From Roseateles amylovorans (GTDB lineage: Bacteria; Pseudomonadota; Gammaproteobacteria; Burkholderiales; Burkholderiaceae_C): 64,000 nucleotides of DNA. Positions 9,078 through 18,206 of the stretch are shown here, piece after piece; position 1 is the stretch's first letter; every line of letters starts with the position of its first letter. Made by a program: the position numbers and the translations under genes. The stretch covers positions 3,658,001 through 3,722,000 of the forward strand of contig NZ_CP104562.2 in the NCBI RefSeq assembly GCF_025398155.2, given 5' to 3'. The notes beneath the pieces are model-generated. The model made no database searches. It was given only the letters and a program-made list of their open reading frames with translations, and had not been told where the DNA came from.

Positions 9078-10955
9078 ATGGCCTCCCAGTCCCGCAGCCT
9101 TGCCCTTCGCCGTCGATGGCGTCTGTTGATGACGTCGATGAGCCTGTTCCTGGTGCTGGCGCTGGTCGGCGTCGCGTGGTTGCAGGCGCGGCAATACCAG
9201 TTGCTCAACGGGACGCGGCGCTACCAGGACGACTACCTCGTCTGGAGCCTGTTCCAGTTCGAGACCGAATACCTGAAGCTGCGCCTGGCGCTGGAGCAGG
9301 CCGCCGGTCCCAGCCTGGTGGTTGACCCGGATCAGGTGGCACAGCGCTACGAGATCTTCGTCAGCCGGCTCAACCTGGTGGAGAGCGAGCATGCGGCCGT
9401 CGTGCTCTCCCGCCATCCCGATTACCAGCGCACCCTGGCGCGCACCAAGGACTTCATCCGATGGGCCGACGCCCTGCCGCTGGATGCCGCCCTGATCCGT
9501 CAGCACCCGGAGCGGCTGGGCGACGTCATCGAACGCATGGAGCCGCTGGCCGAGCCGATCCGCGAGCTCTCGCTGACCTCCACCCATCACGTGGCGGAGG
9601 ACGTCACCCATCGCAATGAGGTCATCCGCAGCCAGAGTCTGGTGAGCCTCGGTCTCACGGCGGTGCTGTCGGCCTTGATTGTGCTGTTTGCCTGGGTGTC
9701 GATGCGTCAGTTCCGGCGCCTGGAGCGGTATGGCCGGAAACAGGAGGCGCTGGCCGCGCGGCTGCAGGACGCCCAGCGGGATGCGGAAGCTGCCAACCGC
9801 GCCAAGACCGTCTTCCTGGCCAACATGAGCCACGAACTGCGCACCCCGTTGCAGGGCTTGCTGGGCATGCTGGGCATGCTCAAGGAGGCGCCACTGAACA
9901 CCGCCCAGCAGGGCCAGTGGCAGGCCGCCAATGACTGCGCCCGACATCTGCTGGCGGTGCTGGGCGACATCCTGGATGTGACCCGCATGGAAGCGGGCGG
10001 GCTGTCGATCGCGCCGGAACCGCTGCAGCTCAGTGCGCTGATGCGCGAACTGGAAGCACTGAGCCGGCCGCAGGCCAGCGCCAAGGGCCTGGCCCTGCAG
10101 TTCCGCATGGAGGACGACGTCCCCACCTGGGTCCAGGCCGATCCGACACGGCTGCGCCAGATCCTGATGAACCTGCTGAGCAATGCGCTGAAGTTCTGTG
10201 ACCGCGGTCAGGTGGGCTGTCAGTTGAAGCGCGGTGTGGGCCCGCTGGGCGAGGACCTGCTGATCTTCGACGTCAGCGACACCGGTCCCGGCATCGACGC
10301 GGAGACGCTGGCGCGCCTGTTCCAGCGCTTCAGTCAGGGCGACGCCAGCACCTCCCGCCGCCACGGCGGCGCCGGACTCGGACTGGAGATCTCCCGACGC
10401 CTGGCCCGCGCCATGGGCGGTGACATCGATGTGCAAAGCGCGCCCGGCCAGGGCGCCCGCTTCACCCTCACCCTGCCGCTGCGGCCGGGACCTCAGTCAG
10501 GCACCGCGGCGCGTCCGGGTCCCCTGCCCTCAGTGCTGGAGGTGCCGGCGGCGCCCGTGGCCGGCATGCGGGTGCTGGTGTCGGAGGATCATCCGACCAA
10601 TCGGCTGGTGATCGAGGCCATGCTCAACAAGCTGGGCCACCATCCGATCCTGTGCGAGAACGGACTCCAGGCGCTGCATGCCTTGCGGCAGCAGGATTTC
10701 GATCTGGTGCTGATGGACCTGCACACGCCGCAGATGGATGGCTTCGAAGCCACCCGCGCCATGCGCGAGTTGCCGGCGCCGCGCGGTCAGTTGCCGATCG
10801 TGGCGCTGTCGGCCGATGCCTTTGAGGAATCTCGCCAGCGGGCGGATGAAGCCGGCATCAGCGCCTTCCTGTCCAAGCCTGTGGACCTGGAGACGCTGCA
10901 GGCCTGCCTGCAGCGCTTTGCTCCACCGCCGGCGGGGCCCGAGGCGGCCACCTGA
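9078..10955 (+). CDS. Hybrid sensor histidine kinase with C-terminal receiver domain
   Basis: The 625-residue protein has a membrane helix at about 14-35, a periplasmic helical domain, a second helix at about 188-207, then a HisKA domain with phosphoacceptor His252 in MSHELRTPLQG. The ATPase domain shows the N box (LMNLLSNALKF), the DTGPGID and GGAGLGLEISRRLA boxes. The C-terminal receiver (about 495-615) has the phosphoacceptor Asp547 in VLMDLHTPQMDG and the conserved Lys in LSKPVD. No output DNA-binding domain is present, so a separate regulator or phosphotransfer protein must act downstream. The gene follows the SUOX-fold protein by two bases, the likely source of its periplasmic signal. 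Confidence 0.9.
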   Translation: MASQSRSLALRRRWRLLMTSMSLFLVLALVGVAWLQARQYQLLNGTRRYQDDYLVWSLFQFETEYLKLRLALEQAAGPSLVVDPDQVAQRYEIFVSRLNLVESEHAAVVLSRHPDYQRTLARTKDFIRWADALPLDAALIRQHPERLGDVIERMEPLAEPIRELSLTSTHHVAEDVTHRNEVIRSQSLVSLGLTAVLSALIVLFAWVSMRQFRRLERYGRKQEALAARLQDAQRDAEAANRAKTVFLANMSHELRTPLQGLLGMLGMLKEAPLNTAQQGQWQAANDCARHLLAVLGDILDVTRMEAGGLSIAPEPLQLSALMRELEALSRPQASAKGLALQFRMEDDVPTWVQADPTRLRQILMNLLSNALKFCDRGQVGCQLKRGVGPLGEDLLIFDVSDTGPGIDAETLARLFQRFSQGDASTSRRHGGAGLGLEISRRLARAMGGDIDVQSAPGQGARFTLTLPLRPGPQSGTAARPGPLPSVLEVPAAPVAGMRVLVSEDHPTNRLVIEAMLNKLGHHPILCENGLQALHALRQQDFDLVLMDLHTPQMDGFEATRAMRELPAPRGQLPIVALSADAFEESRQRADEAGISAFLSKPVDLETLQACLQRFAPPPAGPEAAT

Positions 10956-11046
10956 TCGCGTCGAAACGCAGCGACGCGCGGCCAAACACGGCTGGGCATG
11001 GCCGGTTGGTTCAGAGAGCCGATGGCGCGCAGGCGCCTGCGGCGCT

Positions 11047-12117
11047 TCAAACGACCACCGGCTCCGGCTCCAGCCGAATTCCGAAGCGGCCATAGACGCT
11101 TTCCTGAATCGCCCGCGCCAGGGTGACGACTTCCGCCCCCCGGGCCTCGCCGCGATTGACCAGCACCAGCGCCTGGCGTTCATAGACCGCGGCGCCGCCG
11201 ACGCTCTTGCCCTTCCAGCCGCAGGCATCGATCAGCCAGCCGGCGGCCAGCTTGAAGCTGCCGTCGGGCATCGGATAGTGAACGATGTGCGGATCCCGGG
11301 CGATGATGTCCCGGCACTGTTCGGCACTGACCACCGGGTTCTTGAAGAAGCTGCCGGCGTTGCCGATGAGCGCGGGGTCGGGCAGCTTGGCGCGACGGAT
11401 CTCGCAGATCCAGTCGAACACCTGCCGCGCGTCGGGCGCCACGATGCCGGTCTCGGCGATCTTGCGTTCGATGTCCAGATAGCCGAGCTGCGGCTGCCAC
11501 GGCTTGGGGCAGCGCAGCCGCACCGTGGTGATCACGCTCTTGCCGGCCAGGCCACCGTAGCCGGTCTGCTTGAAGACGCTGTCGCGATAGCCGAAGCGGC
11601 AGACCTCGGCCGGCAGCGTCACGCGACGGCCGGTGGTGAGGTCCACGACATCGACATTCTCCAGACGGTCCTTCATCTCGATGCCGTAGGCACCGATGTT
11701 CTGCACCGGCGCTGCGCCGACCGTGCCCGGGATCAGCGCCAGGTTCTCGAGGCCGGGAATGCCCTGCTCAATCGACCAGGCCACCGCCTCATGCCAGCCC
11801 ACGCCAGCGCCGGCCTCGATGATCCAGGCGTCCTCGCGCTCGATCAGCCGCAGGCCGGGGATCTCCATCTTCAGCACGACGGCGTCGACATCGCGGGTCA
11901 GGACCAGGTTGGAGCCGCCCCCCAGCACGAACTTGGGCGAGCGGCCCAGTTCCGGATGATCGACCACCCGGCGCACGTCCAGTTCCTCGCGGATGCGCAC
12001 CAACCGCCGCGCCACCGCCGGCAAGCCGAAGGTGTTGTAGGGCTTGAGGTTGACGTCGGTCTCGATGATCAGGCCTTCTCGGCGCTCGGTCGGGGGGGTG
12101 ATGGGGGCGGACTGCAT
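11047..12117 (-). CDS. murB: UDP-N-acetylenolpyruvoylglucosamine reductase
   Basis: This 356-residue flavoenzyme catalyses the NADPH-dependent reduction giving UDP-N-acetylmuramate in peptidoglycan synthesis. The FAD-binding half carries NTFGLPAVARRLV and VLGGGSNLVL, and the C-terminal half has the catalytic serine Ser256 in GNAGSFFKNPV and the LEPEP end equivalent to the catalytic glutamate region of E. coli MurB. The presence of the YGIEMKDRLENVDVVDL segment points to the type I (E. coli-like) enzyme. The start is placed at the ATG at 12117; a TTG at 12135 would add six residues. The gene is divergent from yajQ across about 116 bases. Confidence 0.95.
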   Translation of the reverse strand: MQSAPITPPTERREGLIIETDVNLKPYNTFGLPAVARRLVRIREELDVRRVVDHPELGRSPKFVLGGGSNLVLTRDVDAVVLKMEIPGLRLIEREDAWIIEAGAGVGWHEAVAWSIEQGIPGLENLALIPGTVGAAPVQNIGAYGIEMKDRLENVDVVDLTTGRRVTLPAEVCRFGYRDSVFKQTGYGGLAGKSVITTVRLRCPKPWQPQLGYLDIERKIAETGIVAPDARQVFDWICEIRRAKLPDPALIGNAGSFFKNPVVSAEQCRDIIARDPHIVHYPMPDGSFKLAAGWLIDACGWKGKSVGGAAVYERQALVLVNRGEARGAEVVTLARAIQESVYGRFGIRLEPEPVVV

Positions 12118-12233
12118 GGCAGAATTCTCGCCCAATATCTCCGCCGCCCGGCCCGCGCCGGTTCACACCGCGCGCTGGCACCGGTCTCGATGACGCCGGC
12201 CGGCATTCTTCCCTCTCAGCCGTACACCTCACG

Positions 12234-12728
12234 ATGCCCAGCTTCGACACCGTTCTCGAACCCGACATGGTCAAGGTCCGCAACAGCGTGGACGCCAGCA
12301 CCAAGGAAATCGCCACCCGCTTCGACTTCAAGGGCACCAGCGCCGCCATCGAGTTCAAGGAGAAGGAAAAGGAAATCCACGCCACCGGCGATGCCGAGTT
12401 CCAGCTCGAGCAGATCGAGGCCGTGCTCTATGCCAAGCTGACCAAGCAAGGCGTGGTGCTGGGCTTCGTCGACAAGCAGGACAAGATCGAGAAGCTCGGC
12501 GGCGACCGCGTCAAGCAGGTCTACAAGATCAAGGCCGGCCTGGAAGCGGCCGAAGCGAAGAAGATCGTCGCCGCCATCAAGAACAGCAAGCTGAAGGTGC
12601 AGGCGGCCATTGAAGGCGATACCGTGCGCATCACCGGCAAGGCCCTGGACGATCTGCAGGCGGCCCAGGCCGTGCTGCGCAAGGACCTGGCGGACCTGCC
12701 GCTGACCTTCGACAACTACCGCAAATAA
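12234..12728 (+). CDS. yajQ: YajQ-family nucleotide-binding protein (DUF520)
   Basis: The 164-residue protein starts MPSFDTVLEPDMVKVRNSVD and ends LPLTFDNYRK, both diagnostic of YajQ. It contains two similar ferredoxin-like halves, with TRFDFKGTSAAIEFKEKEKE in the first and VRITGKALDDLQAAQ in the second. Family members bind cyclic di-GMP in Xanthomonas and Pseudomonas and affect transcription and virulence; binding here is an inference. It is divergent from murB. Confidence 0.95.
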   Translation: MPSFDTVLEPDMVKVRNSVDASTKEIATRFDFKGTSAAIEFKEKEKEIHATGDAEFQLEQIEAVLYAKLTKQGVVLGFVDKQDKIEKLGGDRVKQVYKIKAGLEAAEAKKIVAAIKNSKLKVQAAIEGDTVRITGKALDDLQAAQAVLRKDLADLPLTFDNYRK

Positions 12729-12822
12729 GCCCCGCCGGCCGCGCCACGCCCCACGGGCCGCACCTGCCCCAGGGGCGGCGTCGGACGGCGGACAGCGGCC
12801 CGCGCGGGTTCCCGGGAATCCC

Positions 12823-15633
12823 ATGAGCTCATTCCGACGCCGCACCGCTGCCGCCTTCGCGACCACGGTGCTGGTCATGCTGACCGGACCGGCGCTGGCC
12901 GACAGCGTCAAGGCTTCGCGCTACTACGAGGACGCGCTCAAGCGCTTCGAGCAGCGGGATGTGGACGGCGCCATCCTTCAGCTCAAGAACGCGCTGCAGC
13001 AGGACGCACGGATGCTGAGCGTGCATGTGCTGCTGGGCAAGGCGCTGCTGTCGCGCAGCGAGGCCGCGGCGGCGGAAATCGAGTTCAACGAAGCCCTGCA
13101 GCTGGGCATCAACCGCGCCGAAGTGGCGGTGCCGCTGGCGCAGGCGTTGGTGGCCCAGGGCAAGCAGGCCGAGGTATTCAAGCTGGCGGCGCTGTCGCCT
13201 GACGGTCTGCCCGACACCATCCGACAGCCGCTGCTGCTGGTGCGTGCCGGTGCGGCGTCGGACCTGGGCGATACCGCGCGAGCCCAGGCGCTCATCGACG
13301 ATGCCCGCGCGCTCAACCCGAACACGGCCGAATCCTGGCTGGCCGAAGTGCCGCTGCGCCTGCGCCTGCGCCAGTTCGATGCCGCACGTGTGGCGGCCGA
13401 ACGCGCGCTGAAGCTCGCGCCGAGCAGCGCCGAGGCGCTCTACCAGTGGGCCAGCATTGCGCATGTCCAGGCCCGTCTGGAGGAGGCGCTCCAAGGCTAC
13501 GACCGCGCCCTCGCGGCGGACGGTCGCCATCTGGAGGCCCAACTGGCGCGCATAGGCATCCTCGTCGACCTGGGCCGCAACGACGACGCCCAAACCGTGC
13601 TCCAGCGGCTGTTGAAGCAGGCGCCGACCGAGCCGCGCGCGCTCTATCTGAACGCGGTGCTCGCCGAGCGGCGTGGCGACGGCCTGGCGGCAAAGGCCTC
13701 GCTGAAGGCGGTGACGTCGCAGCTCGATCCGGTGCCGATCGACTTCATCCGCTACCGCCCGCAGGCGCTGATGCTCAACGGCCTGGCCCATTACGGCCTG
13801 GGCGAACTGCAGAAGGCCAAACCCTATCTCGAATCTGCGCAGCGTCAGCAACCCAACAGCCCGCTGTCGAAGTTGCTGGCCCAGGTCTACGCGGCCGAGC
13901 CGAATCTGGAACGCGCCGGCGAGGTGCTGGAGGCCTACCTGAAGGCCTTCCCCGGTGACGCCCAGGCGCTGGTGATGATGGCCTCGCTGCAGATGGCCCA
14001 GGGCCGCCACGCGCGCGCCACCGCCCTTATGCAGGACGCGCTGCGGGGCCGGGATGCGCCGGAATTCCACACCGCGCTGGGCCTGTCGCTGATGCGCGGC
14101 GGTCAACTGGGCGGTGCGGTCGATGAGCTGGAGAAAGCCTTCCAGCGCGATCAGAAGCAGTCGTATGCCGGCATGGCGCTGGCCACCCTGCACCTTCGCA
14201 ACCGACAGCCCGCCAAGGCGGTGGCCGTGGGCGAACGGCTGGTCAAGCAGCAGCCCGCCAATCCCGCTGCCTGGATGATGCTGGGCGTGGCCCGCCGTGC
14301 GGCGAACGATCTCGGCGGCGCGCGTCTGGCCTTTCAGCAGGCACTGCAGTTGGATGCCTCGCTGGTCGAACCCCAGTTGGGGCTGGCGCGCCTGGACATC
14401 GCACAGCGCCAGTGGGAGGCGGCCCAGCAGCGGCTCGACGCCCTGCTGAAAGCGGACGAACGAAACCCTGACGTGCTCTATGAACTTGCCCTGCTGGGCG
14501 AGGCGCGCGGTCAGACGGCCGAGGTGCGCCGCTGGCTGGAGAAGGCGGTGGAGGCCAGTCCGCCCCGCCAGACCCGGGCGGATCAGGCGCTGGTCGCCTG
14601 GCTGATGCGCCAGGACCAGGCGGGCGCGGCACTGGAGGCGGCCAAGCGGCTGCTGGCCAAGACGCCGGACGATGTTCAGGCGATGACCACCTATGCCCGC
14701 GCCCAGCTCGCCAACCGGGATGCCACGGGGGCGCGGTCCACGCTCAACGGCGCCGCCCGGCGCTCCGGGTTCGAGCCGCAGGCGCTGGTGGACATCGCCA
14801 CGCTGCAGCTCGCCGCCAACGACCTCACCGGCGCGGCCTACAGCCTGGACAAGGCCCTTTCCGCCGCGCCACAGCACATCCCCGCGCTGGCGCTGTCGTC
14901 CAGCGTGTCCCTGCGCCAGGGCAATGCGACGCTGGCGGAAAAACAGGCGCGCCAGGTTCTTCAGCTGCAACCCGGTCGGGCCTCAGGCCATACCCTGCTG
15001 GCCGATGTGGCGCAGTCCCGCAATCAATCGGCGCAAGCTTTGGAGTCGCTGCGCAAGGCGCATGAAGTCGAGCCGACCAGCGGCAGCCTGCTGGCGCTGA
15101 TGCGGGCGATGTCGGCGCAGGACGGCGCCGGCAAGGCGACCCAGGACCTCGCGGAACGCTGGCTCAAGACCCATCCCAATGACGTCGTTGCCTGGAAGGC
15201 GCTGGGCGATGCCCAGGCCCGCGCCGCCAACTTCGGCGCGGCCCGTCGCAGCTATGACGGGGCGCTGAAGCTGCGCCCCTCGGACGTCGAAGCGCTGAAC
15301 AACCAGGCCAACGTTCTGATCCGCCTGGGCGATGCGCCCGGCGCGGCCGCCCTGGGCGACCGGGCACTGGCCGTGGATTCACGCAATGCGCTGGTCATCG
15401 ACACTGCCGGCTGGGCCCATCACCTGGCCGGCAACCGCGATCGTGCGCTGCAGCTGCTGCGGGATGCGCGCCTGCGCGAGCCCGCCAATCCGGAGATTCG
15501 CTACCACCTGGCCGCCGCGCTGGCACAGGCCGGTCGCAAGGCGGAGGCGCGGGAAGAACTGGACGCCGCCCTGCGCAGCACGTCATTCGAGAGCCACAAG
15601 GAGGCGCTGGCCCTGAGCCAGACCCTCAGGTGA
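12823..15633 (+). CDS. prsT: PEP-CTERM system TPR-repeat protein PrsT
   Basis: The 936-residue exported protein consists almost entirely of tetratricopeptide-type helical pairs and has the length and composition of PrsT, the large TPR protein that accompanies exosortase/PEP-CTERM systems with exopolysaccharide genes. Typical repeats are YYEDALKRFEQRDVDGAILQ at the N-terminus and LGLARLDIAQRQWEAAQQRL in the middle. The N-terminal signal (RRRTAAAFATTVLVMLTGPALA) looks like a signal-peptidase I substrate and has no lipobox cysteine, whereas many PrsT proteins are described as lipoproteins. It lies upstream of a PEP-CTERM substrate gene, but the exosortase and the PrsK/PrsR regulators are not in the window. 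PrsT probably helps organise surface or exopolysaccharide export. Confidence 0.88.
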   Translation: MSSFRRRTAAAFATTVLVMLTGPALADSVKASRYYEDALKRFEQRDVDGAILQLKNALQQDARMLSVHVLLGKALLSRSEAAAAEIEFNEALQLGINRAEVAVPLAQALVAQGKQAEVFKLAALSPDGLPDTIRQPLLLVRAGAASDLGDTARAQALIDDARALNPNTAESWLAEVPLRLRLRQFDAARVAAERALKLAPSSAEALYQWASIAHVQARLEEALQGYDRALAADGRHLEAQLARIGILVDLGRNDDAQTVLQRLLKQAPTEPRALYLNAVLAERRGDGLAAKASLKAVTSQLDPVPIDFIRYRPQALMLNGLAHYGLGELQKAKPYLESAQRQQPNSPLSKLLAQVYAAEPNLERAGEVLEAYLKAFPGDAQALVMMASLQMAQGRHARATALMQDALRGRDAPEFHTALGLSLMRGGQLGGAVDELEKAFQRDQKQSYAGMALATLHLRNRQPAKAVAVGERLVKQQPANPAAWMMLGVARRAANDLGGARLAFQQALQLDASLVEPQLGLARLDIAQRQWEAAQQRLDALLKADERNPDVLYELALLGEARGQTAEVRRWLEKAVEASPPRQTRADQALVAWLMRQDQAGAALEAAKRLLAKTPDDVQAMTTYARAQLANRDATGARSTLNGAARRSGFEPQALVDIATLQLAANDLTGAAYSLDKALSAAPQHIPALALSSSVSLRQGNATLAEKQARQVLQLQPGRASGHTLLADVAQSRNQSAQALESLRKAHEVEPTSGSLLALMRAMSAQDGAGKATQDLAERWLKTHPNDVVAWKALGDAQARAANFGAARRSYDGALKLRPSDVEALNNQANVLIRLGDAPGAAALGDRALAVDSRNALVIDTAGWAHHLAGNRDRALQLLRDARLREPANPEIRYHLAAALAQAGRKAEAREELDAALRSTSFESHKEALALSQTLR

Positions 15634-15728
15634 GGGGCTGATCGCGCTGTCAGGAAAATTTACATTGGCACCCCAGGAATCGGCGCCAGGGCAATTCAAG
15701 TGCCTGTCGCCAAAGGATTCATGACGGG

Positions 15729-15745
15729 TGGCCCGGGGCTTGCTT
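15729..15745 (+). promoter_or_regulatory. Predicted sigma-54 (-24/-12) promoter
   Basis: The bases TGGCCC, five bases, TTGCTT at 15729-15745 match the RpoN consensus TGGCAC-N5-TTGCW with one mismatch, and the invariant GG and GC are ten bases apart. Transcription would start near 15755, about 50 bases before the PEP-CTERM gene. PEP-CTERM genes in related floc-forming betaproteobacteria are known to be driven by RpoN together with the PrsK/PrsR two-component system. Confidence 0.7.
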
Positions 15746-15803
15746 TACTGGTCACGACTGCACCAACAAAGACACCGATACGTCGGCGGGACCGGGGAAC
15801 GAC

Positions 15804-16640
15804 ATGCGCCATGCACACGCACCACAACGATTGATTCAACGACTGGCTTCCGTGGCCCTGATGGCCTTGCTGCCGTTGGGCGCACAGGCCGCCTCCACCT
15901 GGACCGCCAGCAACTGCGCCACCAACTGCGCCGAGACCGGCGATGCGGCGCCCAATGTGAGCTACTCGGCCTACTCTGCCGCGATCAACACCAACAGCGC
16001 CGGCGCCTATGTGAGCACCGGTGCGTTTGCTGCGAGCAACCTGGCGTACTACTCGGGCAGCGGCTTTGGCGTTGTCGCGCCGAGCGGCGATACCGCCTCG
16101 CCCAACCATGCCCTCGACAACTATGGCTATCAGGACCTGATCCTGCTGAAGTTCGATGACTTGGTGAAGCTGACGCAAGTCAAGATCGGCTGGTCGCAAT
16201 ACGACAGCGACATCTCGGTGCTGGCCTACACCGGCTCGACCTCCGGCATCACGCCCTCGTCCACCATCGCCGGCAAGACCGCGAGCACCTTGACTTCGTC
16301 CGGCGGCTGGAGCCTGGTGGGCAGCTATGCCGATCTGGTCAGCGGCAGCGACAAGGCCATCAATGCCGCCGGCATCAGCTCCAGCTGGTGGCTGATCACC
16401 GCCTACAACTCGCAACTCGGCGGCACGGCAACCGGCAAGGACGGCACCACCGGCGGCCTGACCCGAGGACTGGGCACCGCCTACGCGGGTTATGACTTTG
16501 TGAAGCTCTATTCGGTCAGCGGCACCACCACGCCGCCGACCAACCAGCGCGTGCCGGAGCCGGCCACGCTGGCCTTGTCCGCTGTCGCACTGTTGGGTGT
16601 GGTCGGCATCCGCCGTCGGCGCAACAAGGCCGCAGCCTGA
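15804..16640 (+). CDS. PEP-CTERM surface protein
   Basis: The 278-residue protein has an N-terminal signal peptide (LASVALMALLPLGAQA) and a C-terminal exosortase-sorting signal from about residue 250: VPEP, a hydrophobic helix (TLALSAVALLGVVG) and the basic cluster RRRR. The mature part is rich in Ser, Thr, Ala, Gly and Tyr, with four closely spaced cysteines near the N-terminus (SNCATNCAETG); it resembles short exosortase-dependent surface proteins. The protein is expected to be exported, cut at the PEP motif by exosortase and displayed at the surface or released into the matrix. It has GGGGAA upstream of the ATG, a predicted sigma-54 promoter and a strong terminator, so it is probably its own transcription unit. 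Confidence 0.92.
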   Translation: MRHAHAPQRLIQRLASVALMALLPLGAQAASTWTASNCATNCAETGDAAPNVSYSAYSAAINTNSAGAYVSTGAFAASNLAYYSGSGFGVVAPSGDTASPNHALDNYGYQDLILLKFDDLVKLTQVKIGWSQYDSDISVLAYTGSTSGITPSSTIAGKTASTLTSSGGWSLVGSYADLVSGSDKAINAAGISSSWWLITAYNSQLGGTATGKDGTTGGLTRGLGTAYAGYDFVKLYSVSGTTTPPTNQRVPEPATLALSAVALLGVVGIRRRRNKAAA

Positions 16641-16663
16641 CCCGCAGCGACGTCGGCAATGAT

Positions 16664-16691
16664 AAAAAGGCGACCTTCGGGTCGCCTTTTT
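16664..16691. terminator. Bidirectional intrinsic terminator
   Basis: A perfect 12-base stem (AAAAAGGCGACC with GGTCGCCTTTTT) closes a TTCG tetraloop. It serves the PEP-CTERM gene and the convergent isoaspartyl peptidase gene. Confidence 0.92.
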
Positions 16692-16791
16692 GCTGCGATC
16701 GCCCAAGGGCTGAAATGATCAGTCAGTCGGGTCGATGGGTCAGTCGGACGATCCCTCAATCAATGGATCGACGGACCCTTCGCCCCGCTCG

Positions 16792-17841
16792 TCATTCGTC
16801 GCGATAGATCCCCACAACGGGTGCCTCACCCGGCCGGACCGCGCCGCGGTACATGCCCTCGGTGTTGAAGCCCATCCAGACCTGACCCCCGGCATCGACC
16901 GCGATCAGTCCGCCATCGCCGTCGACCAATGCAAGCTCCTCGAACACCACGCGCTGGCAGGCGTCGGCCAATGACAGGCCGGCATGCCGCATCAAGGCCG
17001 AGACCTCATGGGCCGCGCAGGCCCGCATGAAGGCTTCGCCGGTGCCGGTGCACGACACGGCCACGCTGCGGTCGTCCGCATAGCAGCCGGCGCCGATGAT
17101 GGGCGAATCGCCCACCCGTCCCGGCCGCTTGTTGGTCATCCCGCCGGTGGACGTGGCTGCCGCCAGATGGCCGTTCGCATCGCACGCCACGGCGCCGACG
17201 GTGCCGAACTTTGTCTGCTCGTCGATCGGCCCGGTAATGGCGCCCGGCGAGGGGGAACGCAGTTGCGACGGCGCTTGAGCAGACCGATCGGCCGCCAATC
17301 CGGCCACCGCCGCCTGCCCGTCGTGGTCCAGCATCTGGCCGCGCGCCAGCTCGCGCGCCTTGAGCAGTTGCGCGTGCCGCTGCGGGGTGTCGAACCAATC
17401 GGGCGCGACCGTCTCCAGCCCGTGCGATTCGGCAAACGCCTCCGCTGCCTCGCCCACCAGCATCACGTGGCCGCTGTGGGTCATCACCGCGCGCGCCGCG
17501 AGGATGGGATTGCGCAGCCGCCGCACCCCAGCCACCGCACCGGCGGCGCGGGTGCGACCGTCCATCACGCTGGCGTCCAGTTCGTGACGGGCATCAGCGG
17601 TGAAGACCGCGCCCTTCCCGGCATTGAATAGCTCGTTCTCCTCCAACCGGCGAACCGCCTCGGTGACCACCTCCATCGCCGTCGCACCGCGCGCCAGTGC
17701 GCGACCGCCGTCCTCGAGGATGGCTTGCAGCGCCGCGCGGTACTGGGCTTCCATCTCAGGCGACATGCCGCTGCGAAGCAGCGTCCCGGCGCCGCCGTGA
17801 ATGGCGAGCACCGGATGCGAAAGTGGCTGTGCTGGGGTCAT
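16792..17841 (-). CDS. iaaA: Isoaspartyl peptidase / type III L-asparaginase (Ntn hydrolase)
   Basis: The 349-residue protein opens with VLAIHGGAGTLLRS and contains NAGKGAVFTADARHELDASVMDG, both typical of plant-type asparaginases. The precursor self-cleaves before the nucleophilic threonine, here Thr214 in FGTVGAVACD, giving alpha and beta chains. Substrate-contact motifs NKRPGRVGDSPIIGAGCYAD and STGTGE-like SCTGTGEAFMR follow. The enzyme removes isoaspartyl residues from dipeptides and hydrolyses asparagine. A linker at about residues 185-210 (SAQAPSQLRSPSPGAITGP) is the usual variable region before the cut site. No operon partner is apparent. Confidence 0.92.
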   Translation of the reverse strand: MTPAQPLSHPVLAIHGGAGTLLRSGMSPEMEAQYRAALQAILEDGGRALARGATAMEVVTEAVRRLEENELFNAGKGAVFTADARHELDASVMDGRTRAAGAVAGVRRLRNPILAARAVMTHSGHVMLVGEAAEAFAESHGLETVAPDWFDTPQRHAQLLKARELARGQMLDHDGQAAVAGLAADRSAQAPSQLRSPSPGAITGPIDEQTKFGTVGAVACDANGHLAAATSTGGMTNKRPGRVGDSPIIGAGCYADDRSVAVSCTGTGEAFMRACAAHEVSALMRHAGLSLADACQRVVFEELALVDGDGGLIAVDAGGQVWMGFNTEGMYRGAVRPGEAPVVGIYRDE

Positions 17842-18206
17842 GGGGGTTCCTGGAGCGGCTGGTGAAGGGTCGTCGGCTGCGCATTCTGCCCGCGCGCAGA
17901 GGGATGCACCGCGTCACCGCATGCCGGGGTGGGCGCGCGGCCATGCCCCTGCCGCGGCATCACGCAAGACGGAGCGCACGAAGCGGTAAACAGAGCGGTG
18001 AACGAAGCGGTGCATGAAGCGAGGCAGGATGCAGTCCGTCATGCCCCGGCATTGCATCGCGGGCGGGATGAGCCTTTGTCCCGGTCGAGACAGGGGAAAA
18101 GCGAACGGGCGTGCTAAAAACTGCCGCAGTCCGCGATGCGTGACCCCAGGCGCCGACGAGTGCCGGTCGCGACCGCGTTGCGATCCAGCGATTCAGGAGA
18201 CAAGCG
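17842..18206. other. Gene-free spacer with a 12-bp tandem repeat
   Basis: No credible gene is seen in this 365-base divergent spacer between the isoaspartyl peptidase and the first acyl-CoA dehydrogenase. It should hold the promoters of both. Four degenerate 12-base units (consensus AACGAAGCGGTG) run from 17977 to 18024. A ribosome site (AGGAGA) precedes the dehydrogenase start. Confidence 0.6.
17977..18024. repeat. 12-bp degenerate tandem repeat, four units
   Basis: Units at 17977-17988, 17989-18000, 18001-18012 and 18013-18024 share a GAAGCGGTG or AGAGCGGTG core. The unit differs from the tandem repeats in the other spacers of the window. Confidence 0.75.
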
